Shown here piece by piece: positions 37,651 through 47,027 of a stretch of 64,000 bases of DNA. The stretch comes from Pseudomonas oryzihabitans (GTDB lineage: Bacteria; Pseudomonadota; Gammaproteobacteria; Pseudomonadales; Pseudomonadaceae): NCBI RefSeq assembly GCF_024652905.1, contig NZ_CP102428.1, forward strand, positions 4,324,001 to 4,388,000, in the 5' to 3' direction. Position 1 is the first letter of the stretch; every line of letters starts with the position of its first letter. The notes beneath the pieces were generated by a model, which was not told the origin of the DNA, searched no databases, and worked only from the letters and a program-made list of their open reading frames with translations. The position numbers were made by a program, and so were the translations under genes.

Positions 37651-38175
37651 TTACGCGTGCTCGGCATCCGGGGTATCGAGCGGGCGCTGCATCAGGCAGG
37701 CGCCGGCGCCATAGCCGGCCAGCTTGGCCTTGAGCGCGGCGTCGGCCGGGACCGGTTGATAGTGGTGGCGTTGCCAGTAGCCGATGGCGTTGGACAGCGA
37801 CACCAGCCGCCCCTGGCGCAGGCGGGCGCGTCGGGCCTGGCCCTTGGCGTGACGATAGAGACGCCCCGCCACGCCCTGACCTTGGGCCTCGGGATGCACG
37901 GCGCAGTCGTGCAGGAACCAGGTCGAGGCCGCGCCTGGCAATTGCTTGAGAGGAGCACCCAGTACCGGCGGTAGGCCGTCGTCCCAGGGATAGGCGATCA
38001 GATAGCCGCGCAGGCGATCCTCGGCATCGGTCGCCACCCAGCAGTGTTCCGGGGCGAGTTCCAGGCGATTGGCGTAGAAGGCGTGGTCTTCGAGCAGGTC
38101 GGCGGGGTAGTTGGCCGCCTGGATGTCGAGAACGGCCGGGATGTCGGCAGGGCGCAGCGGGCGTATCGAAGGCAT
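37651..38175 (-). CDS. GNAT family N-acetyltransferase
   Basis: 174 residues. The acetyl-CoA binding motif A is VHPEAQGQGVAGRLYRHA, preceded by the beta-4 strand FLHDCAV, and the N-terminus IRPLRPADIPAVLDIQ is a usual GNAT beginning. The substrate is unknown. It stands between pqqE (164 bases upstream) and the YncE-like gene, all on the minus strand; no functional tie to PQQ is evident. Confidence 0.8.
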   Translation of the reverse strand: MPSIRPLRPADIPAVLDIQAANYPADLLEDHAFYANRLELAPEHCWVATDAEDRLRGYLIAYPWDDGLPPVLGAPLKQLPGAASTWFLHDCAVHPEAQGQGVAGRLYRHAKGQARRARLRQGRLVSLSNAIGYWQRHHYQPVPADAALKAKLAGYGAGACLMQRPLDTPDAEHA

Positions 38176-38339
38176 GACGATGAGGGGAAAAGGTCCGGCC
38201 GGGCAGTATGGTCACTGCCCGGCCGGGAGGCAAATGCCCCGGAGCCGTGGGTGGTGAGTCCCCTCGGCAAGCCTGCGCCCAGGCTGTGGGGGACTGGATT
38301 CCGCCGACGACCTTGGCGTGCCTAGCGCCGCCGCTGGCT

Positions 38340-39491
38340 TCAAGCCTTGGCGATCAGCCGCGAATTGCGCTCGTTGCGGAATTGCAGGTCCTCGATCCGC
38401 TGGGTCGCGGTCTCGGCTTCCTGGCGGGCGGCGAGGATGAGGTCGTGGTGCGGTGACTTGGCGCAGACCGGATCGGCGTTGCGCGCATCGCCGGTGAGCA
38501 TGAAGGCCTGGCAGCGGCAGCCGCCGTAGTCCTTTTCCTTTTCGTCGCAGGAGCGGCAGGGCTCGGGCATCCAGTCGTAGCCGCGGTAGACGTTGAAGCC
38601 GAAGGAGTCGTACCAGATATGCCTGAGGTCATTCTCCTTCACGTTCGGGAAGGCGATGGGCATCTGCCGGGCGCCGTGGCAGGGCAGGGCGGTGCCGTCC
38701 GGCGTAATGGTCAGGAACAGCTTGCCCCAGCCATCCATGCAGGCCTTGGGGCGCTCTTCGTAGTAGTCCGGGGTGACGAAGATCAGCTTGCAGGGATGGT
38801 TCTCGGCCTTAAGGCGCGCGCGGTACTCGTTCGTGATGCCTTCGGCGCGCTCCAGTTGGGCCCTGGTCGGCAGCAGACCGGCGCGATTGCGCTCGGCCCA
38901 GCCATAGAACTGGCAGGTGGCGAGTTCGACGAAGTCGGCTTCCAGCGCCAGGCAGAGGTCGATGATCTGGTCGATGCGATCGATGTTGTGCCTGTGGGTG
39001 ACGAAGTTGAGCACCATCGGGTAGCCATGGGCCTTGACCGCCTTGGCCATGGCCAGCTTCTGGGCGAAGGCCTTCTTCGAGCCGGCCAGCAGGTTGTTCA
39101 CCTGTTCGTCGCTGGCCTGGAAGCTGATCTGGATATGGTCCAGGCCGGCCTCCTTGAATTCGGCGATGCGCGCCTCGGTGAGGCCGATGCCGGAGGTGAT
39201 GAGGTTGGTGTAGTAGCCCAGCCGGCGCGCCTCGCGGATCAGCTCGGCGAGGTCCTGGCGCACCAGGGGTTCGCCCCCGGAGAAGCCGATCTGGGCGGCT
39301 CCCATCTCCCGTGCCTCGGCCATGACCTTGAACCACTGTTCGGTGGTCAGCTCGCGGCCCTGGGCGGCGAAGTCCAGAGGGTTGGAGCAATACGGGCACT
39401 GCAGCGGACAGCGATAGGTGACCTCGGCCAGCAGCCACAGCGGCAGGCCGACGCTGGGCTTACCTACCGCTGGCGGCTGTGGCAACTGCAT
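38340..39491 (-). CDS. pqqE: PQQ synthesis radical SAM protein
   Basis: 383 residues. It forms the Glu-Tyr carbon-carbon cross-link in PqqA, with PqqD as chaperone. The radical SAM cluster motif is [16 protein letters not shown] follows, and the SPASM auxiliary cluster cysteines lie in [18 protein letters not shown]. The frame stays open 48 codons upstream, but those codons lie within a dispersed repeat, so I place the start at ATG 39489-39491 where family homology begins ([16 protein letters not shown]). A weaker ATG exists at 39569. In many pseudomonads pqqD and pqqE abut or overlap; here they are 147 bases apart. Confidence 0.92.
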   Translation of the reverse strand: MQLPQPPAVGKPSVGLPLWLLAEVTYRCPLQCPYCSNPLDFAAQGRELTTEQWFKVMAEAREMGAAQIGFSGGEPLVRQDLAELIREARRLGYYTNLITSGIGLTEARIAEFKEAGLDHIQISFQASDEQVNNLLAGSKKAFAQKLAMAKAVKAHGYPMVLNFVTHRHNIDRIDQIIDLCLALEADFVELATCQFYGWAERNRAGLLPTRAQLERAEGITNEYRARLKAENHPCKLIFVTPDYYEERPKACMDGWGKLFLTITPDGTALPCHGARQMPIAFPNVKENDLRHIWYDSFGFNVYRGYDWMPEPCRSCDEKEKDYGGCRCQAFMLTGDARNADPVCAKSPHHDLILAARQEAETATQRIEDLQFRNERNSRLIAKA

Positions 39492-39506
39492 GGGCGTGCC
39501 CGGCAG

Positions 39507-39631
39507 TTGAGAAGTGCCTGCGCTCGGTGATGCTGCGTTAAAAATCAGCTCGGAATGCTCATTTACCATTTGTAAACTCCGCTTCCTCGCCGATTTTTGC
39601 CTTGCCTGACCTTCGCTCGGCGATTTCTCAA
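39507..39631. repeat. 125-bp palindromic element between pqqD and pqqE
   Basis: Ends TTGAGAA (39507-39513) and TTCTCAA (39625-39631). The core CGGAATGCTCATTTAC-N5-GTAAACTCCGCTTCCTC (39551-39589) is shared with the elements at 18399, 21593 and 32448. On the minus strand the frame of pqqE reads through it. It starts 8 bases beyond the pqqD stop codon. Confidence 0.8.
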
Positions 39632-39638
39632 ACAAGGC

Positions 39639-39914
39639 TTAGCCGAGCAGGAGCCAGTGCTCTGCACGGGCGACCTCCATGAATTGTTCGACGTCCGCAC
39701 CTAGTTCGGGCACGCCGGGGAAGCGTTCGTCGAGCGCGGCGATGATGGCGGCGACGTCACGCTGGCCGTCGATCAGCCCGCCGATGGCGGCGGCGCTGTC
39801 GTTGAGCTTGATCATGCCCTCGGGATAGAGCAGCACATGGGCGTCCTGCGCCGGCTCGAACTGGAAGCGGTAGCCGGGACGCCAGCGCGGCACCTGGGTG
39901 CGGTCGAAGCTCAT
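39639..39914 (-). CDS. pqqD: PQQ synthesis peptide chaperone
   Basis: 91 residues. It binds the PqqA peptide through its winged-helix-like RRE fold and delivers it to Pqq[21 protein letters not shown] and [20 protein letters not shown] are the PqqD signatures. Start overlaps the end of pqqC by 4 bases. A dispersed repeat follows immediately after its stop. Confidence 0.93.
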   Translation of the reverse strand: MSFDRTQVPRWRPGYRFQFEPAQDAHVLLYPEGMIKLNDSAAAIGGLIDGQRDVAAIIAALDERFPGVPELGADVEQFMEVARAEHWLLLG

Positions 39915-40669
39915 AGGTCGATTCCTCGATGCCAGCGGCGCTCGCTGGTGACGCTGTGGTAGGGCGGGCGATGCAGTTCGTAGGCCATGCTCATGGCGTC
40001 GAGCATGCTCCAGAGGATGTCCAGCTTGAACTGCAGGATCTCCAGCATGCGCTGCTGGGATTCCCAGGTGGTGTAGTGCTGCAGGGTGATCTGCAGGCCA
40101 TGCTCGACGTCACGCCGCGCCTGGCCCAGGCGGGTGCGGAAGTATTCGTAGCCGGCCGGATCGATCCAGGGGTAGTGGGTCGGCCAGGCGTCCAGCCGCG
40201 ACTGGTGGATCTGCGGCGCGAACAGCTCGGTCAGGGAGCTGCTGGCGGCTTCCTGCCAGGAGGCGCGGCGGGCGAAGTTGACGTAGGCGTCCACCGCGAA
40301 GCGCACCCCGGGCAGCACCAGTTCCTGGGAGAGCACCTGCTCGCGGTCCAGGCCGGTGGCCTCGGCCAGGCGCAGCCAGGCCTCGATGCCGCCTTCGCTG
40401 CCGGGCTCGCCGTCGTGGTCGAGGATGCGCTGCACCCACTCCCGGCGGATCTCGCGGTCCGGGCAGTTGGCCAGGATGGCGGCGTCCTTGAGCGGGATGT
40501 TGACCTGGTAGTAGAAGCGGTTGGCCACCCAGCCCTGGATCTGCTCGCGACTGGCGCGACCCTGGTACATGGCCACGTGATAGGGGTGGTGGATGTGGTA
40601 GAGGTCGCCCTTGGCGCGCAGGGCGGCTTCGAATTCGGCGGGCGTGAGGGCGTTGGGCATGGCGTTCAC
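39911..40669 (-). CDS. pqqC: Pyrroloquinoline-quinone synthase
   Basis: 252 residues, cofactor-free oxidase of the haem-oxygenase-like fold that carries out the last ring closure and eight-electron oxidation to [23 protein letters not shown] near the N-terminus and [20 protein letters not shown] are highly conserved, with the active-site histidines in place. Overlaps both pqqB and pqqD by 4 bases. Confidence 0.95.
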   Translation of the reverse strand: MNAMPNALTPAEFEAALRAKGDLYHIHHPYHVAMYQGRASREQIQGWVANRFYYQVNIPLKDAAILANCPDREIRREWVQRILDHDGEPGSEGGIEAWLRLAEATGLDREQVLSQELVLPGVRFAVDAYVNFARRASWQEAASSSLTELFAPQIHQSRLDAWPTHYPWIDPAGYEYFRTRLGQARRDVEHGLQITLQHYTTWESQQRMLEILQFKLDILWSMLDAMSMAYELHRPPYHSVTSERRWHRGIDL

Positions 40670-41577
40670 AACTCGATGGACATCCCGTCCCAGGCGACTT
40701 CCACGCCCTGGCGCGCGACGATGGCGCGCTCGGGGGAGTCTTCGTCCAGGATCGGATTGGTGTTGTTGATGTGGATCAGCACCTTGCGCTGGCGCTCGAA
40801 GCCGGCCAGCACCTCCAGCATGCCGCCGGGACCGCTCTGCGGCAGGTGGCCCATCTCGGTGCCGGTCCGGGTGCCCACGCCGCGACGCTGCATCTCGTCG
40901 TCGGTCCAGAGGGTGCCGTCCACCAGCAGGCAGTCCGCCTGGCCCATCAGCTCCAGCAGGGCGGCGTCCGGCTGGCCGAGGCCCGGGGCGTAGAACAGCT
41001 TGCCGCCGGTGTGTCTGTCATGGACCAGCAGCCCCAGGTTGTCGCCCGGATGCGGATCGTGACGATGGGGCGAATAGGGCGGCGCGGCGCTGCGCAGCGG
41101 AAAGGGCGTGAATTCCAGATTCGGGCAGGCTGGAATGGTGAAGCTGCCGCTCAGGGCGATGGGCTGCCAGCTGAGCCCGCCGTTCCAGTGTTCGAGCATG
41201 TTGAACAGCGGAAAACCAGTGGTGAGGTCCTGGTGGACCATCTCGGTGCACCAGACCTCATGGGGGCAACCTTCACGCAGGCTGAGCAGGCCGGTGGTGT
41301 GGTCGATCTGGCTGTCTAGCAGGACGATGGCGCGGATGCCGGTGTCGCGCAGGACCCGCGCCGGCTGCAGCGGGGCGAAGCCGGCCAGCTGGGCGCGGAT
41401 ATCGGGCGAGGCGTTGCACAGGATCCAGTTCACCCCGTCGTCGGACAGGGCGATGGAGGACTGGGTACGGGCCTGGGCCCTGAGGGTGCCCTTGCGGAAG
41501 CCGTCGCAATTGACGCAATTGCAGTTCCACTGGGGAAAGCCACCGCCGGCGGCGGAGCCGAGAATCTGGATATGCAT
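40666..41577 (-). CDS. pqqB: PQQ biosynthesis protein PqqB (metallo-beta-lactamase fold)
   Basis: 303 residues. The N-terminus [17 protein letters not shown] and the CxCxNC-type zinc site (NCNCVNCDG) are typical. PqqB is an iron-dependent hydroxylase acting on the Glu-Tyr dipeptide; [18 protein letters not shown] holds the conserved DH pair. It is separated from pqqA by a GC-rich hairpin and overlaps pqqC by 4 bases. Confidence 0.94.
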   Translation of the reverse strand: MHIQILGSAAGGGFPQWNCNCVNCDGFRKGTLRAQARTQSSIALSDDGVNWILCNASPDIRAQLAGFAPLQPARVLRDTGIRAIVLLDSQIDHTTGLLSLREGCPHEVWCTEMVHQDLTTGFPLFNMLEHWNGGLSWQPIALSGSFTIPACPNLEFTPFPLRSAAPPYSPHRHDPHPGDNLGLLVHDRHTGGKLFYAPGLGQPDAALLELMGQADCLLVDGTLWTDDEMQRRGVGTRTGTEMGHLPQSGPGGMLEVLAGFERQRKVLIHINNTNPILDEDSPERAIVARQGVEVAWDGMSIEL

Positions 41578-41603
41578 GGGAAAGGCTAAACCTGGAAAAA
41601 GTA

Positions 41604-41623
41604 CGCCCCGGCGAACCGGGGCG
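41604..41623 (-). terminator. Hairpin between pqqA and pqqB
   Basis: CGCCCCGG and CCGGGGCG (41604-41611, 41616-41623) form a perfect 8-pair stem with a 4-base loop. No long T-run follows on the minus strand, so it is better read as a partial terminator or RNA-stabilising hairpin that lets pqqA be made in excess over pqqB-E. Confidence 0.65.
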
Positions 41624-41632
41624 TGGGGCGCA

Positions 41633-41704
41633 TCAACGGTTGGCGAAGTACATGGTGACTTCGAAGCCGATGCGCAGGTCAGTGTAAGCAGGCTTGGTCC
41701 ACAT
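41633..41704 (-). CDS. pqqA: PQQ precursor peptide
   Basis: A 23-residue peptide, [20 protein letters not shown] with ANR at the end. Glu15 and Tyr19, separated by three residues, are the two side chains that are cross-linked and become PQQ. GAGGAGA lies 7-13 bases before the ATG (41702-41704). It opens the pqqABCDE operon and is separated from pqqF by 184 bases. That gap contains TAACAAATGTTA (a perfect palindrome near 41757), a possible control site. Confidence 0.96.
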
Positions 41705-41888
41705 GGGAGGTCTCCTCTTTTGACTGCGAAAGCCGGATGGATCCGGTCGCTGAGTTTAACAAATGTTACCTAGCTAAGGGTTTTTGCCGCGACGAATCGC
41801 CGGCGGTCCGGCGGACATAACTGTCTTACCGATCCTGCAACAGATTGACCGCCAGCAGCGGCCCACGCTCCCGGGAAAGTGTTGAAAG

Positions 41889-44279
41889 CTATGACATCCA
41901 GCCGGATGGTGCGGCGGCATTGGCCAGGACGAAGCGCGGCGCCTCGGCGGCGGTGAGCTGCTGCCAGGCCTGCTGCAGGGCCCTGTCGTCCAAGGCGGCC
42001 AGGGCGTGTTGCAGGGGCGCAAGATCCAGCGCACCGCTGCGCTGGAAGCCCCACCAGAGGCGCTCGGCCAGAGCAGCGCGTTGAGTGGTGGCGGGGCTGA
42101 AGTCGCGTACCAGCTGGCGGATGTTCTGCGCCAGCGTCGCGGACTCGGCCTGCACCGCCTTGAGACTGGCGGCCAGGCAGTCCTCGATTTCCGCGAGGAT
42201 CTCCGCCGCCCGGGCCTGGGGCGATTGCACGCCGATCAGCAGGCCACCGTGATCGCCCAGCAGGCGATAGGCGGAAAACACCGCATAGCCCAGTTGCCGC
42301 TCGCTGCGCAGGCGCCGGAACAGCGGTCCTTGCAGGCGCGCCGCCAGCAGCCGCCAGGCGGCTTCGGTGGCGGGGCGCGCATCGGGTTGCGGACAGAACA
42401 GCAGCAGCGCCTGCTGGGCATCGGCGCTGGGTTCGTGGTGCCAGCGGCGACCGGTGCAGCTGGGCGGTTCGCCCAGCGGCGCTGCCCGGGGCTGAGGCGG
42501 CGGCGTGAGGGCGGCCAGGGACGCCTGCGCCGCCTGGGGCAGGCCACAGGCCAGAGCCTGCCAGCGTAGGCCTTCTTCATGCTCTTTCAGCGACGTGACC
42601 GTATTTAGTCGCTCGGGCAGGACCTTGAGCAACTGGCGGATCAGCATGGGCTCGATCGAGGCTGCGGGGAGCGGCTGGGAAAGGTCCAGCGCGTTCGTCA
42701 GGCGGCCAAGCGCCTGCTCCAGCACCGCCGGCAGCGCCGCGGCCCAGCCCTGAAGCCGCAATTCCCAGGGTGCCCCGGGCGGACTCCAGCGCAGGCTGAC
42801 GCCCGCCTCGGCGGCCAGCCGGGGCAGCGCGCCCAGCACCCGGACATCGGGCGCGACCGGTGCCGGTCCCGGCCATTGCCAGCGCAGAAACAGCAGGCCT
42901 TCGCGCTGCTGAGGGGCGAGGGCCTGGCTGATCGGCCAGGGCTGCCTCGTCGGGGCGCTTGGCGTGACGGGGTCGGCGAGCAAGGGATTGATCGGAGGCA
43001 GGGCAAAGGGGACGGCGGCGGGAGCTGTTGTGCACGGGGAGTCGGCCAGTCCGGCGGCGAAACCGCTGAGGCGCTCCGGGACCAGTTGCGCGAGCAGCCG
43101 TGGCCAGGCGGCCTGGGCGGCAGGGGAGAGCGCCGGTTGTGGCCAGGCGTTTCCGGGCCGATCCAGCCAGAGGCGCTCACCCAGGCGCCTTGCCAGCGCC
43201 AGGGCGGGCAGGGTCGCCCAGAGGCGCTGGGTGCGTTCGGCGTGGCCCCGCTGCAGTGCGGCGAGGGGCGTCTGGCGCAGGGCGTCCAGCCAGGCGCACA
43301 GGATGCCGGTCAGGTGGCTCGGGTTGGCCTGGGGGCCGGGCACGAGATCCAGTCGGAGTAGGCCCTGGCGGGCCTGGCGATAGGGCCAGGCGAGGGTCAG
43401 TCGTTCGGCCTGGCCGGCCTGGCGCAGGGATGCTGCCAGGCCACCGGGATGGTCACCGAGCAGCAGGGTTTCCAGCAGCTCCGCCGCTTCCCAGCTGCCA
43501 GGTGGCAGGTCATCGAGGGCGAATTGCAGGGCTAGCGTCGGCGGCGTGGCGATGAGGGTCTGCCAGCGTTCACCTGCAGCCGGGAGCGCTTGCGGCATTA
43601 CGGATCCGGGCGCCGGGCCAGGGGGCATCAGGGCGCCCTGTTCCCGGGCCAGATCGGCCAATTCGGCCAGCGGTTGCGGCCCGGCCAGCACCAGCAGGGC
43701 GTTTTCCGCCCGGTAGTGCTGGCGCTGGAAGTCGCGCAGGGCCGCCTGGAAGGTCGGGTTCTGCAGCGGCAGGCTGTAGCGGTTGCCGGCATGGAAGCCG
43801 GCGGCTGGATGGTCCGTGGGCAATCCGGCTGCCAGGGCCAGGTCGCGGCGGGTATCGGCGCTGCGCGACCAGGCGATGAATTCGGCGTGCAACACCTCGC
43901 GCTCGCGGCGCTGGGCGTCCGCTGCCAGCAGCGGTGCGGCGAGCATGTCCAGCAGGCGAGCGAGGCCGGCGGCCAGGTGTTCGGGCGCCAGGGCGAAGAA
44001 GAAGTCGGTGGTGGTCTCGCGGGTGCTGGCGTTGAGTTCGCCGCCCAGACGCTGCACCAGCGGCATCAGGCCGTCCGCCGCCGGATAGCGGCGGCTGCCG
44101 AGAAAGAACAGGTGTTCGAGAAAGTGCGCCAGCCCCGGATAGGCCCGCGGCGCCTGGTGACTGCCGGCGCCGATGCGCACCAGGGCAGCGGCCTGGGGCA
44201 GCTCGGGATCGTGCAGCAGGGCGACGGCCAGGCCGTTGGCCAGGCGCAGGCGGCGGTGGTGGGGCGGGGAGCTGGGCAT
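41889..44279 (-). CDS. pqqF: PQQ-associated M16 zinc peptidase
   Basis: 796 residues, two-domain insulinase-type peptidase. The inverted zinc motif is HFLEH (H52, E55, H56) and the third ligand lies in LHAEFIAW. PqqF, as a partner of PqqG or alone, is thought to trim the PqqA peptide after cross-linking. The C-terminal half contains the inactive M16 repeat with RLRSERQLGYAV. It precedes pqqA on the same strand, the common Pseudomonas order. The protein is proline- and alanine-rich compared with most M16 enzymes. Confidence 0.9.
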   Translation of the reverse strand: MPSSPPHHRRLRLANGLAVALLHDPELPQAAALVRIGAGSHQAPRAYPGLAHFLEHLFFLGSRRYPAADGLMPLVQRLGGELNASTRETTTDFFFALAPEHLAAGLARLLDMLAAPLLAADAQRREREVLHAEFIAWSRSADTRRDLALAAGLPTDHPAAGFHAGNRYSLPLQNPTFQAALRDFQRQHYRAENALLVLAGPQPLAELADLAREQGALMPPGPAPGSVMPQALPAAGERWQTLIATPPTLALQFALDDLPPGSWEAAELLETLLLGDHPGGLAASLRQAGQAERLTLAWPYRQARQGLLRLDLVPGPQANPSHLTGILCAWLDALRQTPLAALQRGHAERTQRLWATLPALALARRLGERLWLDRPGNAWPQPALSPAAQAAWPRLLAQLVPERLSGFAAGLADSPCTTAPAAVPFALPPINPLLADPVTPSAPTRQPWPISQALAPQQREGLLFLRWQWPGPAPVAPDVRVLGALPRLAAEAGVSLRWSPPGAPWELRLQGWAAALPAVLEQALGRLTNALDLSQPLPAASIEPMLIRQLLKVLPERLNTVTSLKEHEEGLRWQALACGLPQAAQASLAALTPPPQPRAAPLGEPPSCTGRRWHHEPSADAQQALLLFCPQPDARPATEAAWRLLAARLQGPLFRRLRSERQLGYAVFSAYRLLGDHGGLLIGVQSPQARAAEILAEIEDCLAASLKAVQAESATLAQNIRQLVRDFSPATTQRAALAERLWWGFQRSGALDLAPLQHALAALDDRALQQAWQQLTAAEAPRFVLANAAAPSGWMS

Positions 44280-44594
44280 GGGGGTAGCTTAACCGAGTCG
44301 GGTGGACGGGATGGAGCGGGGTTTGCCCTCACCCCAGCCCTCTCCCAGGGGGAGTGGGAGCGTTCGAGGCACGGTCTTGACCCCGTAGCGTGGAGAACAG
44401 CGCAGCCTTTTCCGCTGGGCCTTAGGTGCCAGGGGGCTCTTTTCATAGAAAGAAAAACCCAGGCGAAAAAAATCCCGGCCAGGCCGGGATTTCGGGGTGG
44501 GGCGAGGGGGGTTCCAACAGGATGTCAAAGTGCTCGAAGCATCCTCGCCCCGGACCCTCTCCCGGAGGAGAGGGGAGTTCGGGCGCGAGCGCCC
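44280..44594. repeat. Gap gcd-pqqF with dispersed repeats
   Basis: This 315-base gap has two copies of the C-rich repeat seen between cobL and cobK (44326-44360 and 44541-44577), a relative of the GTAGCGTGGA hairpin near 44385-44420, and the gcd terminator at 44466-44493. No gene and no clear pqqF promoter was seen. Confidence 0.6.
44466..44493 (-). terminator. Rho-independent terminator after gcd
   Basis: On the minus strand ATCCCGGCC and GGCCGGGAT form a 9-pair stem with a very short loop, followed by seven T residues. It lies about 100 bases after the gcd stop and should separate gcd from pqqF transcripts. Confidence 0.85.
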
Positions 44595-47027
44595 TTACTT
44601 CTTCTCGGGCAGGGCGAAGGCCATCACATAGTCACCCTGCTTGGTACCCAGCGAGCCATGGCCGCCAGCGTAGACCAGCACATACTGGCGACCGTCCTTG
44701 CCGGTGTAGGTCATGGGGGTGGTCTGGCCACCGGCCGGCAGGCGGCCTTTCCACAGTTCCTTGCCGTTCTTCACGTCATAGGCGCGCAGGTATTGGTCCA
44801 GGGTTCCGCTCAGGAAGGCCACGCCACCGGCGGTGGTGACGGTGCCGCCCAGGCTGGGCACGCCCATGGGCAGGGGCAGCGGAACCGGCGAGTTGTCGCG
44901 CACGGTGCCGTTCTTGTGCTTGTAGACCAGCTTGCCGGTGGTCAGGTCGAGACCGGCCACATAGCCCCAGGCAGGTGCCTGGCAGGGCAGGCCCAGGGGC
45001 GACAGGAAGGCCGACAGGATCACGCCGTAGGGCGCGCCCTTGTTGGGCTGGATGCCTTCGGTCTCGCTCTTGCGCGCCGGCTGATTGGCGATCTCTTCAC
45101 GGGGGACCAGCTTGGAGGTGAAGGCCATGTAGCTGGGGTTGAGGAAGGCGATCTGGCGCACCGGATCGACCGAGATACCGCCCCAGTCGAACACGCCGAA
45201 GTTACCCGGATAGACGATCGAGCCCTGGGTGGACGGCGGGGTGTAGATGCCCTCGTAGCGGTGCTCGCGGAAGGCGATGCGGCACAGCGCCTGGTCGAAG
45301 GGCGTACCGCCCCACATGTCGCTTTCCTTGAGGGTCGGCGCGGCCAGGTTGATCGAGGAGACCGGCTGGGTCGGCGAGGTGCGATCGCCTTCCACCGCGC
45401 CTTGGGGCACCGGGGTTTCGGTGATCGGGTAGATGGGTTGACCATTGGTGCGGTCCAGCACATAGATGCTGCCCTGCTTGGTCGAGGCCATCAGTGCGGG
45501 TTTCACGCCGCCTGCGGTCTTGATGTCCACCAGGGTCGGCTGACCGCCCACGTCCATGTCCCAGAGGTCATGGTGGGTGAACTGATAGTTCCAGCGCACC
45601 TTGCCGGTGGCGATGTCGAGGGCGACCACGCCGGCGCTGTACTTCTCGGACGCCGGGGTACGGTTGCCGCCCCACTGGTCGGGCATCTGGTTGCCCATGG
45701 GCAGATAGACCATGCCGACCTTCTCGTCGACCGCCATCATCGACCACATGTTGGGCGAGTTGCGGGTATAGATGCCGTCAGCGGCGATGGGCGCGGTGGC
45801 GTCCGGGTTGCCGCTGTCCCAGTTCCACACCAGCTTGCCGGTGTGCACGTCGTAGGCGCGGATCACGCCGGACGGCTCGTCGGTGGAGACGTTGTCGGTG
45901 ACGTGGCCACCGATGATCACCAGGTTGCGGGTCACCGCCGGCGGCGAGGTGGAGTAGTAGCCGCCGGGCGTGAAGCTGCCCATGTTGGCGGTCAGATCGA
46001 CCTGGCCGTTATCGCCGAAGTCGCTGCACACCTTGCCGGTGTCGGCGTTGATGGCTATCAGGCGGGTGTCGGCGGTGGGCAGGAACAGGCGCCGCGGGCA
46101 ACTGCTGGCGGCCGGGGTGCTCTGCTCATCGACCGAGATGGCACTACCGGTGGCCGGGCTCTGGCCCGCGGTGGTGGTGCCGGCGTAGGTGGCGTCGTCG
46201 TGATAGGCCACGCCGCGGCAGGTCATGTGCGCCCAGCCCTTGAAGCTGTCGGCGTGCTGGGTGCTCAGCTTGGGATCGAAGCGCCAGATTTCCTTGCCGC
46301 TGTCGGGGTCCACGGCGATCACCTGGCTGTGCGGCGTGCAGACATAGAGCATGCCGTTGACCTTGAGCGGGGTGTTTTCCGCGGTGGTCTCCTGGGGATC
46401 GTTCGGGCCGGGGATGTCGCCGGTACGGAAGGTCCAGACGGGCTCCAGATTCTTCACGTTGTTGACGTCGATCTGCTTGAGCGGCGAGTAGCGATCACCG
46501 AAGGCGGTGCGGCCATAGGACGGCCAGTCGCCATCGGCGGCGGTCGGGGCGGCGCTTTCGGTGCCGGCGGTGTCGCGGCCCAGGTCACCGTCCAGACGGT
46601 TGTAGTTGACGAACTGGGCGACCAGGGCGACGACCGCCGCGATCACCAGCGAGCCGACCAGTGGCAGGCCGCCGCTACGGCTGTCCAGCGGACGGCGGAA
46701 CACCGGGATCAGCAGGACCAGGCCAAGGACGAACCAGAGCGCCAGGCGCGGCACCAGTTGCCACCAGTCGAACTGGACTTCCAGTACGGCCCAGGCGGTG
46801 GAGACCACCAGGAAGAAGGCATAGACCCAGACCCCGCTGGCCCGCCGGATGCACAGCAGGTAACCGCTCAGGGCGAGCAGCACGCCGCCGCCGAGGTAGT
46901 ACAGGGAGCCCCCGAGGGTGGCCAGTTTGATGCCCAGCCCCAAGAGGCCCAGGCCCAGGAGCATGAACAGGATGCCGAGTAACCTGGCAGGCAGGCCTCC
47001 CGGTCTCGCGTTGGAAGTGACAGTCAT
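44595..47027 (-). CDS. gcd: Membrane-bound PQQ-dependent glucose dehydrogenase
   Basis: 810 residues. The N-terminal 150 residues form five membrane helices that hold ubiquinone; the rest is the periplasmic eight-bladed quinoprotein propeller. Characteristic blocks are WPSYGRTAFGDRYSPLKQID at the domain start, ENTPLKVNGMLYVCTPHSQV, and WNYQFTHHDLWDMDVGGQPT. It oxidises D-glucose to gluconolactone in the periplasm and passes electrons to ubiquinone, with acid release that can dissolve mineral phosphate. It lies immediately next to all pqq genes, which supply its cofactor. A terminator separates it from pqqF. Confidence 0.96.
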   Translation of the reverse strand: MTVTSNARPGGLPARLLGILFMLLGLGLLGLGIKLATLGGSLYYLGGGVLLALSGYLLCIRRASGVWVYAFFLVVSTAWAVLEVQFDWWQLVPRLALWFVLGLVLLIPVFRRPLDSRSGGLPLVGSLVIAAVVALVAQFVNYNRLDGDLGRDTAGTESAAPTAADGDWPSYGRTAFGDRYSPLKQIDVNNVKNLEPVWTFRTGDIPGPNDPQETTAENTPLKVNGMLYVCTPHSQVIAVDPDSGKEIWRFDPKLSTQHADSFKGWAHMTCRGVAYHDDATYAGTTTAGQSPATGSAISVDEQSTPAASSCPRRLFLPTADTRLIAINADTGKVCSDFGDNGQVDLTANMGSFTPGGYYSTSPPAVTRNLVIIGGHVTDNVSTDEPSGVIRAYDVHTGKLVWNWDSGNPDATAPIAADGIYTRNSPNMWSMMAVDEKVGMVYLPMGNQMPDQWGGNRTPASEKYSAGVVALDIATGKVRWNYQFTHHDLWDMDVGGQPTLVDIKTAGGVKPALMASTKQGSIYVLDRTNGQPIYPITETPVPQGAVEGDRTSPTQPVSSINLAAPTLKESDMWGGTPFDQALCRIAFREHRYEGIYTPPSTQGSIVYPGNFGVFDWGGISVDPVRQIAFLNPSYMAFTSKLVPREEIANQPARKSETEGIQPNKGAPYGVILSAFLSPLGLPCQAPAWGYVAGLDLTTGKLVYKHKNGTVRDNSPVPLPLPMGVPSLGGTVTTAGGVAFLSGTLDQYLRAYDVKNGKELWKGRLPAGGQTTPMTYTGKDGRQYVLVYAGGHGSLGTKQGDYVMAFALPEKK

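Noticed and set aside
39492-39635. Longer PqqE with 48 extra N-terminal residues
   Set aside because: The extra residues are encoded by the dispersed repeat and short flanks and are not similar to PqqE N-termini; kept as a finding, not as the annotated start.
43590-46982. Very long plus-strand open frame (about 1130 codons) opposite pqqF and gcd
   Set aside because: It lies fully antisense to two well-identified genes; long antisense frames are common at this GC content, and the product is low-complexity Gly/His/Gln-rich.
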